NCBI RefSeq assembly: GCF_022132145.1
Contig: NZ_JAJISP010000001.1
Location: 496,001 to 560,000, forward strand
DNA from: Pseudomonas sp. MMS21 TM103
GTDB taxonomy: Bacteria; Pseudomonadota; Gammaproteobacteria; Pseudomonadales; Pseudomonadaceae
Length of the DNA stretch: 64,000 nt
Direction of reading: 5' to 3'
The notes below the pieces were generated by a model. The model worked only from the letters and a program-made list of their open reading frames with translations, was not told the origin of the DNA and made no database searches. Numbering within the stretch: position 1 is the first letter of the stretch; each line of letters opens with the position of its first letter. Both the position numbers and the translations under genes were made by a program. Positions 47,156-57,319 of the stretch are shown piece after piece.

Positions 47156-48940
47156 ATGCGCCGCTTGCTCTACCTGATCCTGCTGCTGGTTGCCCTGCCC
47201 GCTGGCGCAGGCCTGTTCGACAACCGCCCCGCCCCCGCACCACTGGGTGCGTCGCTGAACAACAGCGAGGATTTCCTCCCTGTGCGCGAGGCGTTCAAGC
47301 TCAGCCTGATCGACAGCTCGAGCGACTCGATCAAACTGCGCTTCGTCGCTGCCGAAGGCTACTACCTCTACAAACACCGCTTCCAATTCAGCAGCGAGCC
47401 CGCCGATATCGCCCTGGACGCGGCGCAACTGCCAGCCGGCAAGGCCAAGGTCGACGACTATTTCGGCGATGTCGAGGTGTACTACGGCGTGCTGGATGTC
47501 GAGCTGCCACTGGATAATCCGGACAACCGCCCGCTCAACCTCAGCGTCAGCTACCAGGGCTGCGCCGACAAGGGTTTGTGTTACCCACCGGAAACCGAAC
47601 AGCTGAAGATTGCCGGTGGCCTGCTGGCCACCCCCAGCATCACACTGCCCACCCCGGATGCTGCAAGCAACAGCTGGAGCTGGAGCGACCTGGCGCTGTT
47701 CTTCCTGGCGGGACTGGGCCTGACCTTTACCCCGTGCGTCTTGCCGATGCTGCCGATTCTCTCCGGCGTGGTGCTGCGTGGCCAGGTGGGTGGACTGCGC
47801 AGTTTCAGCCTGTCGCTGGCCTATGTGCTGCCGATGGCCCTCTGCTTCGCCTTGCTGGGCGCTCTGATGGGGGTATTCGGTGCCGGCCTCAACCTGCAGG
47901 CGCGCCTGCAATCGGCGTGGATCCTGGTGCCCTTCGCCGCCTTCTTCGCCTTGTTCGCCCTGGCCATGTTCGGCGTCTACGAACTGCGCCTGCCGCGCCG
48001 CTTCAGCGAACCGCTGGACCGCCTGGCCGGCAAGACCCGTGGCGGCTCTTACGCCAACGCCGCCGTGCTCGGCGTACTCTCCAGCCTGCTGGTATCGCCC
48101 TGCGTATCGGCCCCCCTGGCTGGCGCCCTGCTCTACATCAGCGCCAGCGGCGACGCGTTGGGCGGTGGGTTGAAACTGTTCGCCCTGGGCCTGGGCATGG
48201 GTGCGCCACTGGTGCTGTTCGCCACCGGTGGTGGCGCCCTGCTGCCGAAGTCGGGCACCTGGATGATTGGCGTGCGCAATGCCTTCGGCGTACTGCTACT
48301 GGCGGTCGCCGTGTGGCTGCTCGAACGAGTGCTGCCGGGTCAGCTGTCGCTGGCCTTGTGGGGCCTGCTCGCCGGTGGCGTCGCGCTGTTTCTCGGCGCC
48401 CTGGAACTCGGCCCGAAAACCCACAAGCAGAAACTCAGCCAGCTGGCCGGCCTGGTGCTGCTGGTCTATGCCCTGGCCGCCTGGACCGGTGCCCTGCAAG
48501 GTCAGAACGACCCCTTGCGCCCGCTCGGGCGCATGCCGCTGGCCGGCAGCGCAGGTGAGCAAGTGGAATCGAGCAACTGGCAGACCATCAGCAGCCCGGC
48601 CGAGCTGGATGCGGCCTTCGCCGCCGCGCAACGCGCGGGCAAGCCGCTACTGCTCGACTGGTACGCCGACTGGTGCATCAGCTGCAAGGTGATCGAACGC
48701 GAAGTGCTGAATGCCGCAGCAGTCGCCAGCCAGCTAGGCGACTACCGCCTGGTGCGCTTCGACATCACCGAGAGCAACCCGGCCCAGCGCGCCCTGCTCG
48801 ATCGTTACCAACTGTTTGGCCCCCCGGCAATCCTGTTGTTCGATGCCACGGGTGACGAATGGCAGGATCTGCGCGTAGTTGGTGAAATCGACGCGGCAGA
48901 CTTTGCCAGCCGCCTCAACCAGGCCAGCGAACGCTTCTAA
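47156..48940 (+). CDS. dsbD: Thiol:disulfide interchange protein DsbD
   Basis: This 594-residue protein carries reducing power from cytoplasmic thioredoxin to the periplasm. It has a signal peptide (MRRLLYLILLLVALPAGA), an N-terminal periplasmic domain with the CADKGLCYPP cysteine pair, an eight-helix core with FTPCVLPMLPIL and SPCVSAPLAGAL, and a C-terminal thioredoxin-like domain with WCISC (Cys507 and Cys510). All six redox cysteines are present. The frame opens 31 codons upstream, but only this start gives the signal peptide. Confidence 0.95.
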   Translation: MRRLLYLILLLVALPAGAGLFDNRPAPAPLGASLNNSEDFLPVREAFKLSLIDSSSDSIKLRFVAAEGYYLYKHRFQFSSEPADIALDAAQLPAGKAKVDDYFGDVEVYYGVLDVELPLDNPDNRPLNLSVSYQGCADKGLCYPPETEQLKIAGGLLATPSITLPTPDAASNSWSWSDLALFFLAGLGLTFTPCVLPMLPILSGVVLRGQVGGLRSFSLSLAYVLPMALCFALLGALMGVFGAGLNLQARLQSAWILVPFAAFFALFALAMFGVYELRLPRRFSEPLDRLAGKTRGGSYANAAVLGVLSSLLVSPCVSAPLAGALLYISASGDALGGGLKLFALGLGMGAPLVLFATGGGALLPKSGTWMIGVRNAFGVLLLAVAVWLLERVLPGQLSLALWGLLAGGVALFLGALELGPKTHKQKLSQLAGLVLLVYALAAWTGALQGQNDPLRPLGRMPLAGSAGEQVESSNWQTISSPAELDAAFAAAQRAGKPLLLDWYADWCISCKVIEREVLNAAAVASQLGDYRLVRFDITESNPAQRALLDRYQLFGPPAILLFDATGDEWQDLRVVGEIDAADFASRLNQASERF

Positions 48941-49061
48941 GGCCCACAGTCACATAAATGACGCAAAATACCGCCATCGTGTCGACTATTGCGGGGAACT
49001 GGACAGCCTTGCGCCGTCTCCGGCATAGTCCGCCAGTGCAAACAACAAGGAACACCGGATC

Positions 49062-49505
49062 ATGGCCACCCTACTGGTGCTGCACGGCCCCAACCTGAAT
49101 CTGCTTGGCACCCGCGAACCGGGTGTCTATGGCGCCACCACCCTGGACCAGATCAACCTCGATCTGGAGCGGCGCGCCCGCGAGGCTGGCCATCATCTGC
49201 TCTACCTGCAAAGCAATGCCGAGTACGAGCTGATCGAGCGCATTCACGCCGCAAAAGGCGAAGGTGTCGACTTTATCCTGATCAATCCCGCCGCTTTCAC
49301 TCATACCAGCGTCGCATTACGTGACGCATTGCTGGCGGTGAGCATCCCATTCATCGAAGTGCACCTGTCCAACGTGTACAAACGCGAAGCTTTCCGCCAT
49401 CACTCCTACTTTTCCGATGTTGCAGTAGGGGTGATCTGCGGTCTTGGCGCCAGCGGTTACCGGCTGGCCCTGGAGGCCGCACTCGAACAACTTGAACAGC
49501 CCTGA
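49062..49505 (+). CDS. aroQ: Type II 3-dehydroquinate dehydratase
   Basis: This 147-residue enzyme of the shikimate pathway removes water from 3-dehydroquinate. The [16 protein letters not shown] start, the [16 protein letters not shown] middle and the [17 protein letters not shown] catalytic region are all diagnostic. The active form is a dodecamer in the cytoplasm. An AAGGA site precedes the ATG. The accB gene begins 22 bp downstream, the standard aroQ-accB-accC linkage. Confidence 0.96.
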   Translation: MATLLVLHGPNLNLLGTREPGVYGATTLDQINLDLERRAREAGHHLLYLQSNAEYELIERIHAAKGEGVDFILINPAAFTHTSVALRDALLAVSIPFIEVHLSNVYKREAFRHHSYFSDVAVGVICGLGASGYRLALEAALEQLEQP

Positions 49506-49527
49506 CCTCACTGGGAGTTGAGCCACT

Positions 49528-49983
49528 ATGGATATACGTAAAGTCAAGAAACTGATCGAACTGCTGGAAGAATCCGGCATCGACGAGTTGGAAATTCGCG
49601 AAGGCGAAGAATCCGTGCGCATCAGCCGTCACGGCAAGCAACCGACCTACGCCCAGCAACCCATGTACGCCCCACAGCCAGCACCGGCAGCGCCTGCCGC
49701 TCCTGTTGCCGCCGCCGAAGCCGCCGCACCGGCTGCCGCCAAACTGAACGGCACCGTGGTGCGCTCGCCAATGGTCGGCACCTTCTTCCGGGCCGCCTCG
49801 CCGACCTCGGCCAACTTTGTTGAAGTGGGTACGAGCGTGAAGAAAGGCGACATCCTCTGCATCGTCGAAGCGATGAAGATGATGAACCACATCGAGGCCG
49901 AGAGCAGTGGCACCATCGAATCCATCCTGGGCGAGAACGGCCAGCCGGTGGAATACGACCAGCCCCTGTTCACCATCGTTTGA
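49528..49983 (+). CDS. accB: Biotin carboxyl carrier protein of acetyl-CoA carboxylase
   Basis: This 151-residue protein carries biotin on Lys117 in the EAMKMMN motif. A structured N-terminal segment and a flexible Pro/Ala-rich linker (about residues 45-70) precede the biotinyl domain. With AccC it performs the first half-reaction of malonyl-CoA synthesis. It is directly followed by accC. Confidence 0.96.
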   Translation: MDIRKVKKLIELLEESGIDELEIREGEESVRISRHGKQPTYAQQPMYAPQPAPAAPAAPVAAAEAAAPAAAKLNGTVVRSPMVGTFFRAASPTSANFVEVGTSVKKGDILCIVEAMKMMNHIEAESSGTIESILGENGQPVEYDQPLFTIV

Positions 49984-50000
49984 ACCGCGGAGAGTCTCCG

Positions 50001-51350
50001 ATGTTGGAAAAAGTCCTGATCGCCAACCGCGGCGAGATCGCCCTGCGCGTCTTGCGCGCCTGTAAAGAGCTGGGCATCAAGACCGTCGCGGTGCACTCCA
50101 CTGCTGACCGCGAACTGATGCATTTGGCCCTGGCCGACGAATCGGTGTGTATCGGCCCGGCCTCCGGTGCCCTGTCCTACCTGAATATTCCAGCGATCAT
50201 CAGCGCCGCTGAAGTCACCGGCGCCACCGCCATCCACCCGGGCTACGGCTTCCTCGCGGAAAACGCCGACTTCGCCGAGCAGGTGGAAAATTCCGGCTTC
50301 GCCTTCATCGGCCCAACAGCTGCGACCATTCGCCTGATGGGCGACAAGGTATCGGCCAAGGACGCCATGAAACGCGCCGGCGTGCCAGTGGTACCCGGCT
50401 CCGACGGCCCGCTGCCGGAAGACGAAGAAACCGCCCTGGCGATTGCCCGCGAAGTCGGTTACCCGGTGATCATCAAGGCCGCTGGCGGCGGCGGTGGTCG
50501 CGGCATGCGCGTGGTGCACAAGGAAGAAGACCTGATCAAATCGGCCAAGCTGACGCGCAGCGAAGCCGGGTCGGTGTTCGGCAACCCGATGGTCTACCTG
50601 GAAAAATTCCTCGGCAACCCACGTCACGTGGAAGTCCAGGTGCTCTCCGACGGCCAGGGCAACGCCATCCACCTGGGTGACCGCGACTGCTCGCTGCAGC
50701 GCCGCCACCAGAAGGTGCTGGAAGAAGCACCGGCCCCGTTCATCAACGAGAAGTCCCGCGCCGAGGTGTTCAAGCGCTGCGTCGATGCCTGCATCGAGAT
50801 CGGTTATCGGGGCGCGGGTACCTTCGAGTTCCTCTATGAGGATGGCAACTTCTACTTCATCGAGATGAACACCCGTGTCCAGGTCGAGCACCCGGTCAGC
50901 GAAATGGTCACCGGCATCGACATCGTCAAGGAAATGCTCAGCATCGCCGCTGGCAACAAGCTGTCGTTCACCCAGGAGGACGTGGTGATCCGCGGCCACG
51001 CCCTGGAATGCCGGATCAATGCCGAAGACCCGGACAACTTCATGCCCTGCCCCGGCAAGGTCAAGCACTTCCATGCGCCTGGCGGCAACGGCGTACGGGT
51101 CGACTCGCACCTGTACAGCGGCTACACCGTGCCACCGCACTACGACTCGTTGATCGGCAAGCTGATCACCTACGGCGCGACCCGCGACGAGGCCTTGGCC
51201 CGCATGCGCAACGCGCTGGACGAGATCGTTGTCGACGGCATCAAGACCAACGTGCCGTTGCACCGTATGCTGGTCCGCGACAAGGGCTTCTGTGAAGGTG
51301 GCGTGAATATCCATTACCTGGAAAAGAAACTGGGCATGGACAAGCACTGA
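50001..51350 (+). CDS. accC: Biotin carboxylase subunit of acetyl-CoA carboxylase
   Basis: The 449-residue ATP-grasp enzyme carboxylates biotin on AccB. The N-terminal [20 protein letters not shown], the glycine-rich ATP loop [14 protein letters not shown] and the catalytic [14 protein letters not shown] are complete. The frame opens seven codons earlier, inside the accB stop region, but the ATG at 50001 has a CGGAGAG site. A very strong hairpin terminator lies about 70 bp after the stop. Confidence 0.97.
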   Translation: MLEKVLIANRGEIALRVLRACKELGIKTVAVHSTADRELMHLALADESVCIGPASGALSYLNIPAIISAAEVTGATAIHPGYGFLAENADFAEQVENSGFAFIGPTAATIRLMGDKVSAKDAMKRAGVPVVPGSDGPLPEDEETALAIAREVGYPVIIKAAGGGGGRGMRVVHKEEDLIKSAKLTRSEAGSVFGNPMVYLEKFLGNPRHVEVQVLSDGQGNAIHLGDRDCSLQRRHQKVLEEAPAPFINEKSRAEVFKRCVDACIEIGYRGAGTFEFLYEDGNFYFIEMNTRVQVEHPVSEMVTGIDIVKEMLSIAAGNKLSFTQEDVVIRGHALECRINAEDPDNFMPCPGKVKHFHAPGGNGVRVDSHLYSGYTVPPHYDSLIGKLITYGATRDEALARMRNALDEIVVDGIKTNVPLHRMLVRDKGFCEGGVNIHYLEKKLGMDKH

Positions 51351-51418
51351 TCCCATGACCAGCCGCACGTCGGCGATGCGCGGTTAACGCCGCCAGGTCA
51401 TGCATCATGCATAAAGTC

Positions 51419-51452
51419 ACGACAAGGGCTGCCATTGGGCGGCCCTTGTCGT
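51419..51452 (+). terminator. Terminator after accC
   Basis: ACGACAAGGGCTGCC pairs with GGCGGCCCTTGTCGT over 15 positions (one T-G wobble) around an ATTG loop. This very stable hairpin lies 69 bp after accC and ends the aroQ-accB-accC transcript. The downstream T-run is weak (CTCTGC). Confidence 0.75.
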
Positions 51453-51546
51453 CTCTGCGCGGTGCGGCGGTGGCAGCCGGGCCACCGCTTCAAGTAAGCT
51501 GCGCGGCCAATCGCACCATCACGCCACAGCGCTCACGAGGTTCCCC

Positions 51547-52425
51547 ATGCCCTGGTTACAAGTCCGTCTCGCCATCACCCCGGATCAGGCAGAAACCTAC
51601 GAAGACGCCCTGCTCGAGGTTGGCGCCGTATCGGTAACCTTTATGGACGCCGAAGATCAGCCGATTTTCGAGCCGGACCTGGGCACCACCCCGCTGTGGT
51701 CGCACACCCACCTGCTCGCCCTGTTCGAAGCGGACACCTCGGCCGATGCGGTGTTTGCCCACCTGCAACTGCTGACTGGCGCCGAGCTACCGGAACATCA
51801 CGCCGAGGTGATTGCCGACCAGGACTGGGAACGCAGCTGGATGGACAACTTCCACCCCATGCGCTTCGGCCAGCGCCTGTGGATAGTGCCCAGCTGGCAT
51901 GCGGCGCCCGAACCCGACGCAGTCAACCTGCTGCTCGACCCGGGCCTGGCATTCGGTACCGGCACCCACCCAACCACCGCGCTGTGCCTGGAATGGCTCG
52001 ACGGCCAGGATCTGAGCCACTGCGACGTGCTGGATTTCGGCTGCGGCTCGGGCATCCTGGCCATCGCCGCCCTGCTCCTGGGCGCCCCCCAGGCAGTTGG
52101 CACCGATATCGACCCGCAAGCCCTGGAGGCTTCGCGCGACAATGCCGGGCGCAATGGCATCGACCCAGCCCGCTTCCCGCTCTACCTGCCCGCCGATCTT
52201 CCGCAGCAGCAGGCCGACGTCGTGGTGGCCAATATCCTCGCCGGCCCCCTGGTGGCTCTGGCGGCGCAGATCACCAGCCTGGCCAAGCCCGGCGGACGCC
52301 TGGCCCTGTCGGGGATTCTCGCCGAGCAAGCCGAAGAAGTGCGCGCAGCCTACGCTGACGCCTTCGCACTTGACCCGATTGCCGAGAAGGAGGGCTGGGT
52401 GCGTATCAGCGGCACTCGTCGCTAG
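51547..52425 (+). CDS. prmA: Ribosomal protein L11 methyltransferase
   Basis: This 292-residue SAM enzyme trimethylates ribosomal protein L11. The N-terminal L11-binding domain ([16 protein letters not shown]) is followed by [20 protein letters not shown] and [18 protein letters not shown], and by the NILAGPL catalytic loop. Length is normal. A separate promoter is likely because a terminator lies upstream. Confidence 0.96.
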   Translation: MPWLQVRLAITPDQAETYEDALLEVGAVSVTFMDAEDQPIFEPDLGTTPLWSHTHLLALFEADTSADAVFAHLQLLTGAELPEHHAEVIADQDWERSWMDNFHPMRFGQRLWIVPSWHAAPEPDAVNLLLDPGLAFGTGTHPTTALCLEWLDGQDLSHCDVLDFGCGSGILAIAALLLGAPQAVGTDIDPQALEASRDNAGRNGIDPARFPLYLPADLPQQQADVVVANILAGPLVALAAQITSLAKPGGRLALSGILAEQAEEVRAAYADAFALDPIAEKEGWVRISGTRR

Positions 52426-52506
52426 CCCAGACACTGCCGCTTGTTCTGGCTCCTGCGTTAGACTAAACGCGTTACTTCACCTAATCGCAGGCCGCCGGAT
52501 CGTCGC

Positions 52507-53850
52507 ATGACCGAAAGTTTCGTCACCCAGTGCCCCCACTGCCACACCAGCTTTCGCGTCAGCCTCGTGCAGCTTGGGGCAGCCCGTGGTGCCGTGCGCT
52601 GCGGGGCCTGCCTGCACGTATTCAATGCCGCGCAGCAACTGCTCGAGCAGGGACAGCTACCCGGAGCCTCGCTCCAGACAGCACCCTTGGCGCCTGCGCC
52701 GACCAGCCTGGCCGCCGCGCCAGCGCCCCAGACCAAGCCCGGGCAGACCACTGCCCAGCACAAGAGCGACAGCGATACGCTGTGGATTCATGACGACCTG
52801 GACCTGGACAACCTCGACCTTGACGAAGAACTGGCCAAGCTGGAAGAACAGGAACAGCTGCTGGCCCAGCAGTTCCTCGCGCTGAACCAGGCACCCGCGC
52901 ATACCGAGCCCTTCCGCGCCCCGGCGGAGACCGGCAGCCATGACGAAGCCTGGGCCGAGGCACTCCTGCAAGAAGACACGCCGCAGGCGCCGCCGAGCTT
53001 TTCTGCCATTCCACACGAAGACTCACCCCAGGCCCTGGCGCCAGCGGACGATCTGCCAGCGGCCGCGTCGTCCGACCCGGCGCAAGTGGATGACGCTGTT
53101 TACGACGCAGCGCCGCTCACACTCAGCGCACTGGACGCGGACAACCCGGAACCCGCACCGGACGAATCAAGCCAGCGCCCCCTGCGCAACGAACCCAGCA
53201 TCGACGCAGACGCCCTCGACAGCCTGGACGAGCCCGCAACTGACTCCGCCGCGCCGCAGCCTTCCGAGAGAATATCGGCCCGGAGCGAGCCCGGCCTGCG
53301 CGACGAGCACCTGTTCGAGCTGCTCGACGAACCGCTGCAACTGGATGACTGGCAACCGCCACGCAAGCCCTGGGGGCGCTGGCTCGGCTGGGGCCTGCTG
53401 AACCTGCTGGCCGCGACCGCCCTGATCGGCCAGCACATCCACTACAACTTCGACGAGCTGGCACGCCAGGATCAATACCGGCCCTGGTTCGAACAGCTCT
53501 GCCCCGTTATCGGTTGCACCTTGCCGTCCAAGGTCGATATCAACCAGATCAAAAGCAGCAACCTGGTGGTGCGCAGCCACCCCGAGTTCAGCGGCGCCCT
53601 GGTTGTCGATGCGATCCTCTACAACCGTGCGCCCTTCGCCCAGCCATTCCCCTTGCTGGAAATGCGCTTTGCCGACCTCAATGGTCGGTTACTGGCCAGT
53701 CGTCGCTTCAAACCCAGCGAATACCTCGCCGGCGAGCTGGCCGGACAGCTGGAAATGCCGCCGCAGACACCGATTCATGTATCCCTGGACATTCTCGACC
53801 CTGGCGCCCAGGCGGTTAACTACAGCCTGAGCTTCCACTCGCCGGAGTAA
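52507..53850 (+). CDS. Zinc-ribbon DUF3426 membrane protein
   Basis: The product is a 447-residue protein. An N-terminal MJ0042-type zinc ribbon (Cys9, Cys12, Cys32, Cys35) is followed by a long acidic, Pro/Ala/Asp-rich and probably disordered linker (about residues 60-275). One membrane helix (about 291-312) leads to a C-terminal DUF3426 domain outside the membrane (SNLVVRSHPEFSGALVVDA). Function is unknown. The neighbours prmA and dusB are conserved in Pseudomonas. Confidence 0.87.
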   Translation: MTESFVTQCPHCHTSFRVSLVQLGAARGAVRCGACLHVFNAAQQLLEQGQLPGASLQTAPLAPAPTSLAAAPAPQTKPGQTTAQHKSDSDTLWIHDDLDLDNLDLDEELAKLEEQEQLLAQQFLALNQAPAHTEPFRAPAETGSHDEAWAEALLQEDTPQAPPSFSAIPHEDSPQALAPADDLPAAASSDPAQVDDAVYDAAPLTLSALDADNPEPAPDESSQRPLRNEPSIDADALDSLDEPATDSAAPQPSERISARSEPGLRDEHLFELLDEPLQLDDWQPPRKPWGRWLGWGLLNLLAATALIGQHIHYNFDELARQDQYRPWFEQLCPVIGCTLPSKVDINQIKSSNLVVRSHPEFSGALVVDAILYNRAPFAQPFPLLEMRFADLNGRLLASRRFKPSEYLAGELAGQLEMPPQTPIHVSLDILDPGAQAVNYSLSFHSPE

Positions 53851-54035
53851 AGAATCGGGCATGGGGCATCACGCCCCAGCATCCAGGCAACTCCGCCCCC
53901 ACCCATCCCCTCTGGCTCCCAGCTGATCCCGCAGACTCTTTGGGCTTACTCAGGGGCGAATCCACCCGATGGCTATAAGCCAGCAACTGTTCAGAATTTG
54001 TTCAAAACAGCCTTTATCCGGTCATCCAGAGCGGG

Positions 54036-54041
54036 TATGAT
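54036..54041 (+). promoter_or_regulatory. Candidate -10 box for dusB-fis
   Basis: TATGAT lies about 65 bp before the dusB start, with a weak TTTATC at the -35 position 17 bp upstream. The local sequence is AT-richer than its surroundings. This is a plausible sigma-70 promoter, not certain. Confidence 0.35.
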
Positions 54042-54104
54042 TCCCACCCTTTTTCGCAGTCTCCTATTGGTCTCAACAGTACGTCTCTTGAGCAGGGAAG
54101 CCCC

Positions 54105-55103
54105 ATGTCGGCGTTATGCATCGGCCCCTATACATTGCCCAACTCGCTGATTCTCGCGCCCATGGCCGGAGTCACTGACCGGCCGTTTCGCCAGCTCTGC
54201 CACCGTATGGGCGCGGGCATGGTGGTATCGGAAATGGTCACTAGCGATGTGCGCCTGTGGAATACCCGCAAGTCGAGCCTGCGCTTGATCCATCAGGACG
54301 ATGTCGAGCCACGCTCGGTGCAGATCGCCGGCGGCGACCCGCAGATGCTTGCCGAGGCGGCTCAGCGCAACGTCGAACTGGGCGCGCAGATCATCGACAT
54401 CAATATGGGTTGTCCGGCCAAGAAGGTCTGCAACAAGGCTGCCGGCTCCGCCCTGCTGAAGGACGAGGACCTGGTGCGCGAAATTCTTCAGGCGGTGGTC
54501 GCTGCGGTGGATGTGCCGGTGACCCTGAAAATCCGTACTGGCTGGGACCGGCAGAACAAGAACGGCATCATCGTGGCGAAGATTGCCGAGCAGGCGGGGA
54601 TAGTGGCACTGGCGGTGCATGGCCGTACCCGCGCCGACCTGTACACCGGCAATGCCGAATACGACACCGTCGCCGCGATCAAGCAGGCGGTATCTATTCC
54701 GGTGCTGGCCAATGGCGACATCGATTCGCCGGAAAAGGCCAAGGCGGTATTGACTGCCACTGGTGCTGACGGCCTGCTGATTGGCCGGGCCGCTCAGGGC
54801 CGGCCGTGGATTTTCCGCGAGATCGAGCACTACCTGCGCACCGGCCAGAAGCTGGCAGCACCGAGCCTGTTCGAGGTGGAACGTATTCTGCTGGAGCACA
54901 TGGCCGAGTTGCACCTGTTCTACGGCGAGGTGATGGGGGTGCGCATCGCCCGCAAGCATGTCGGCTGGTACCTGGCTACCCTGCCGGGCGCCAGGGAGTT
55001 TCGCGCCCGATTCAATCGTCTGGAAAGTACGGACGCGCAGTACACCAACGTTCGCCAGTACTTCGGCGAACGGCATAATGATGGAGATGGGGTGGCCGCA
55101 TGA
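54105..55103 (+). CDS. dusB: tRNA-dihydrouridine synthase B
   Basis: This 332-residue FMN enzyme reduces specific uridines in tRNA to dihydrouridine. The [16 protein letters not shown] start, the catalytic Cys103 in [18 protein letters not shown] and [11 protein letters not shown] are family hallmarks. It overlaps fis by four bases (ATGA), the classical dusB-fis operon. In enterobacteria the dusB leader controls fis expression with growth rate. Confidence 0.96.
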   Translation: MSALCIGPYTLPNSLILAPMAGVTDRPFRQLCHRMGAGMVVSEMVTSDVRLWNTRKSSLRLIHQDDVEPRSVQIAGGDPQMLAEAAQRNVELGAQIIDINMGCPAKKVCNKAAGSALLKDEDLVREILQAVVAAVDVPVTLKIRTGWDRQNKNGIIVAKIAEQAGIVALAVHGRTRADLYTGNAEYDTVAAIKQAVSIPVLANGDIDSPEKAKAVLTATGADGLLIGRAAQGRPWIFREIEHYLRTGQKLAAPSLFEVERILLEHMAELHLFYGEVMGVRIARKHVGWYLATLPGAREFRARFNRLESTDAQYTNVRQYFGERHNDGDGVAA

Positions 55104-55420
55104 CGATGTTGACCGAGACGTTAGGAACTGGAATGGCTCCCGTGAGCGACAGTACAAGCTTGAAACAGCACCTCAATACGCCGAGCGAAGAAGGGCAAAC
55201 CCTGCGCGGCAGTGTCGAGAAAGCCCTGCACAACTATTTTGCCCACCTCGAGGGCGCGGACGTCACCGACGTCTACAACCTGGTGCTCACCGAAGTGGAA
55301 GCGCCACTGCTGGAAACCGTGATGAATTACGTCAAAGGCAACCAGACCAAGGCCTCCGAACTGCTCGGCCTGAATCGCGGCACCTTGCGAAAAAAGCTCA
55401 AGCAGTACGACCTGCTCTGA
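55100..55420 (+). CDS. fis: DNA-binding protein Fis
   Basis: This 106-residue nucleoid-associated protein bends DNA and regulates growth-phase genes. The C-terminal half, from [20 protein letters not shown] to the helix-turn-helix [20 protein letters not shown], is typical Fis. The N-terminus is longer than in E. coli, as usual in Pseudomonas, which supports the start overlapping dusB rather than the internal ATG at residue 12. Confidence 0.95.
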   Translation: MTMLTETLGTGMAPVSDSTSLKQHLNTPSEEGQTLRGSVEKALHNYFAHLEGADVTDVYNLVLTEVEAPLLETVMNYVKGNQTKASELLGLNRGTLRKKLKQYDLL

Positions 55421-55512
55421 AGCTGCAGACCGGGCATACGGCTTTTTCTTGAAGCTTGCCGCCTGCGGCTCACAGCTCCATACCAATTTTATTACGCCAC
55501 CGGACCCGATCA

Positions 55513-57120
55513 ATGACCGACCAGACCACCCGCCTCCCCGTCCGCCGCGCGCTGATCAGCGTTTCCGACAAGACCGGCATCCTTGAGTTCGCCCGTGAGC
55601 TCGTTGCTCTCAACGTGGAAATCCTCTCCACTGGCGGCACTTACAAGTTGCTCAAGGACAACGGCGTGGCCGCTGTGGAAGTCGCCGACTACACCGGTTT
55701 CCCGGAGATGATGGACGGCCGGGTGAAGACCCTGCACCCGAAGATCCACGGCGGCATCCTCGGTCGTCGCGACCTCGACGGCGCGGTCATGGACCAGCAT
55801 GGGATCAAGCCGATCGACCTGGTCGCGGTCAACCTCTACCCCTTCGCCGCCACCGTGGCCAAGCCCGGTTGTGACCTGGCCGACGCCATCGAGAACATCG
55901 ACATTGGCGGCCCGACCATGGTTCGCTCGGCAGCCAAGAACCACAAGGACGTGGCTATCGTGGTCTCGGCTGGCGACTACGCCGGCATCCTCGACAGCCT
56001 GAAAGCCGGCGGCCTGAGCTATGCGCAGCGCTTCGACCTGGCGCTCAAGGCCTTCGAGCATACCGCCGCCTATGACGGCATGATCGCCAACTACCTGGGC
56101 ACCATCGACCAGCGCGCCGAGACTCTGAGCACCGAAGCCCGCGGCACCTTCCCGCGCACCTTCAACAGCCAGTTCGTCAAGGCCCAGGAAATGCGCTACG
56201 GCGAGAACCCGCACCAGAGCGCGGCGTTCTACGTGGAAGCGCAGAAAGGCGAAGCGAGCATCTCCACCGCCGTGCAGCTGCAGGGCAAGGAACTGTCGTT
56301 CAACAACGTCGCCGACACCGATGCCGCCCTCGAATGCGTGAAGAGCTTCGTCAAGCCGGCCTGCGTCATCGTCAAGCATGCCAACCCCTGCGGCGTCGCC
56401 GTGGCCCTGGACGAGCAAGGCGGCATCCGTCAAGCCTACGAACTGGCCTACGCCACCGATACCGAATCGGCCTTCGGCGGCATCATCGCCTTCAACCGCG
56501 AGCTGGATGCTGCCACCGCCCAGGCCATCGTCGAGCGTCAATTCGTCGAAGTGATCATCGCTCCGAAGATTTCCCAGGCGGCCCGCAATGTGGTGGCCTC
56601 CAAGGCCAACGTGCGCCTGCTCGAGTGCGGCGAATGGCCGGCCGAACGTAGCGCGGGCTGGGACTTCAAGCGGGTCAACGGCGGCCTGCTGGTACAGAGC
56701 CGTGACATTGCCATGATCACCGCCTCCGACCTGAAGATCGTCACCCAGCGCGCCCCCAGCGAGCAGGAAGTCCACGACCTGATCTTCGCCTGGAAAGTGG
56801 CCAAGTTCGTCAAATCCAACGCCATCGTCTACGCCAAGAACCGCCAGACCATCGGCGTCGGCGCCGGCCAGATGAGCCGCGTCAACTCCGCCCGGATCGC
56901 CGCTATCAAGGCCGAGCATGCCGGCCTGCAGGTGGCCGGTTCGGTCATGGCCAGCGACGCCTTCTTCCCGTTCCGCGATGGCCTGGACAACGCCGCCGCC
57001 AACGGCATCACCGCGGTGATCCAGCCAGGTGGCTCGATGCGCGATGCGGAAGTGATCGCCGCCGCCGATGAAGCGGGCATTGCCATGGTGTTCACCGGCA
57101 TGCGCCATTTCAGGCATTAA
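55513..57120 (+). CDS. purH: Bifunctional AICAR formyltransferase/IMP cyclohydrolase
   Basis: This 535-residue enzyme catalyses the last two steps of IMP synthesis. The N-terminal IMP cyclohydrolase domain ([18 protein letters not shown], then STGGTYKLL) is followed by the formyltransferase domain with [12 protein letters not shown]. The frame opens 19 codons earlier, but the ATG at 55513 gives the family start. It is followed by purD after a 199-bp gap containing a repeat. Confidence 0.97.
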   Translation: MTDQTTRLPVRRALISVSDKTGILEFARELVALNVEILSTGGTYKLLKDNGVAAVEVADYTGFPEMMDGRVKTLHPKIHGGILGRRDLDGAVMDQHGIKPIDLVAVNLYPFAATVAKPGCDLADAIENIDIGGPTMVRSAAKNHKDVAIVVSAGDYAGILDSLKAGGLSYAQRFDLALKAFEHTAAYDGMIANYLGTIDQRAETLSTEARGTFPRTFNSQFVKAQEMRYGENPHQSAAFYVEAQKGEASISTAVQLQGKELSFNNVADTDAALECVKSFVKPACVIVKHANPCGVAVALDEQGGIRQAYELAYATDTESAFGGIIAFNRELDAATAQAIVERQFVEVIIAPKISQAARNVVASKANVRLLECGEWPAERSAGWDFKRVNGGLLVQSRDIAMITASDLKIVTQRAPSEQEVHDLIFAWKVAKFVKSNAIVYAKNRQTIGVGAGQMSRVNSARIAAIKAEHAGLQVAGSVMASDAFFPFRDGLDNAAANGITAVIQPGGSMRDAEVIAAADEAGIAMVFTGMRHFRH

Positions 57121-57256
57121 AATCGGCCGCGATCGGACAGGTATCTGCGGCGTTGCCCGGCCCTTCCCCCATGCTCATTGCCAGAAGGCAACTCCGCTGG
57201 GTGAAGCGCCGGGCGCCTTGCATCTACCAGCCCGATCGCGACCTCGACATTCGTAG

Positions 57257-57282
57257 GGTGGATAGCGCATTTCCTATCCACC
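57257..57282. repeat. Hairpin repeat between purH and purD
   Basis: GGTGGATAG (57257-57265) and CTATCCACC (57274-57282) are perfect 9-bp inverted repeats. The left flank CGTAGGGTGG resembles the ends of the element at 2940-3105, so this is probably a member of the same intergenic repeat type. A second small palindrome (GGGCC/GGCCC) follows. Confidence 0.55.
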
Positions 57283-57319
57283 AAACGGGCCGCAGGCCCG
57301 CCTCCTGAAGGAGAACTCC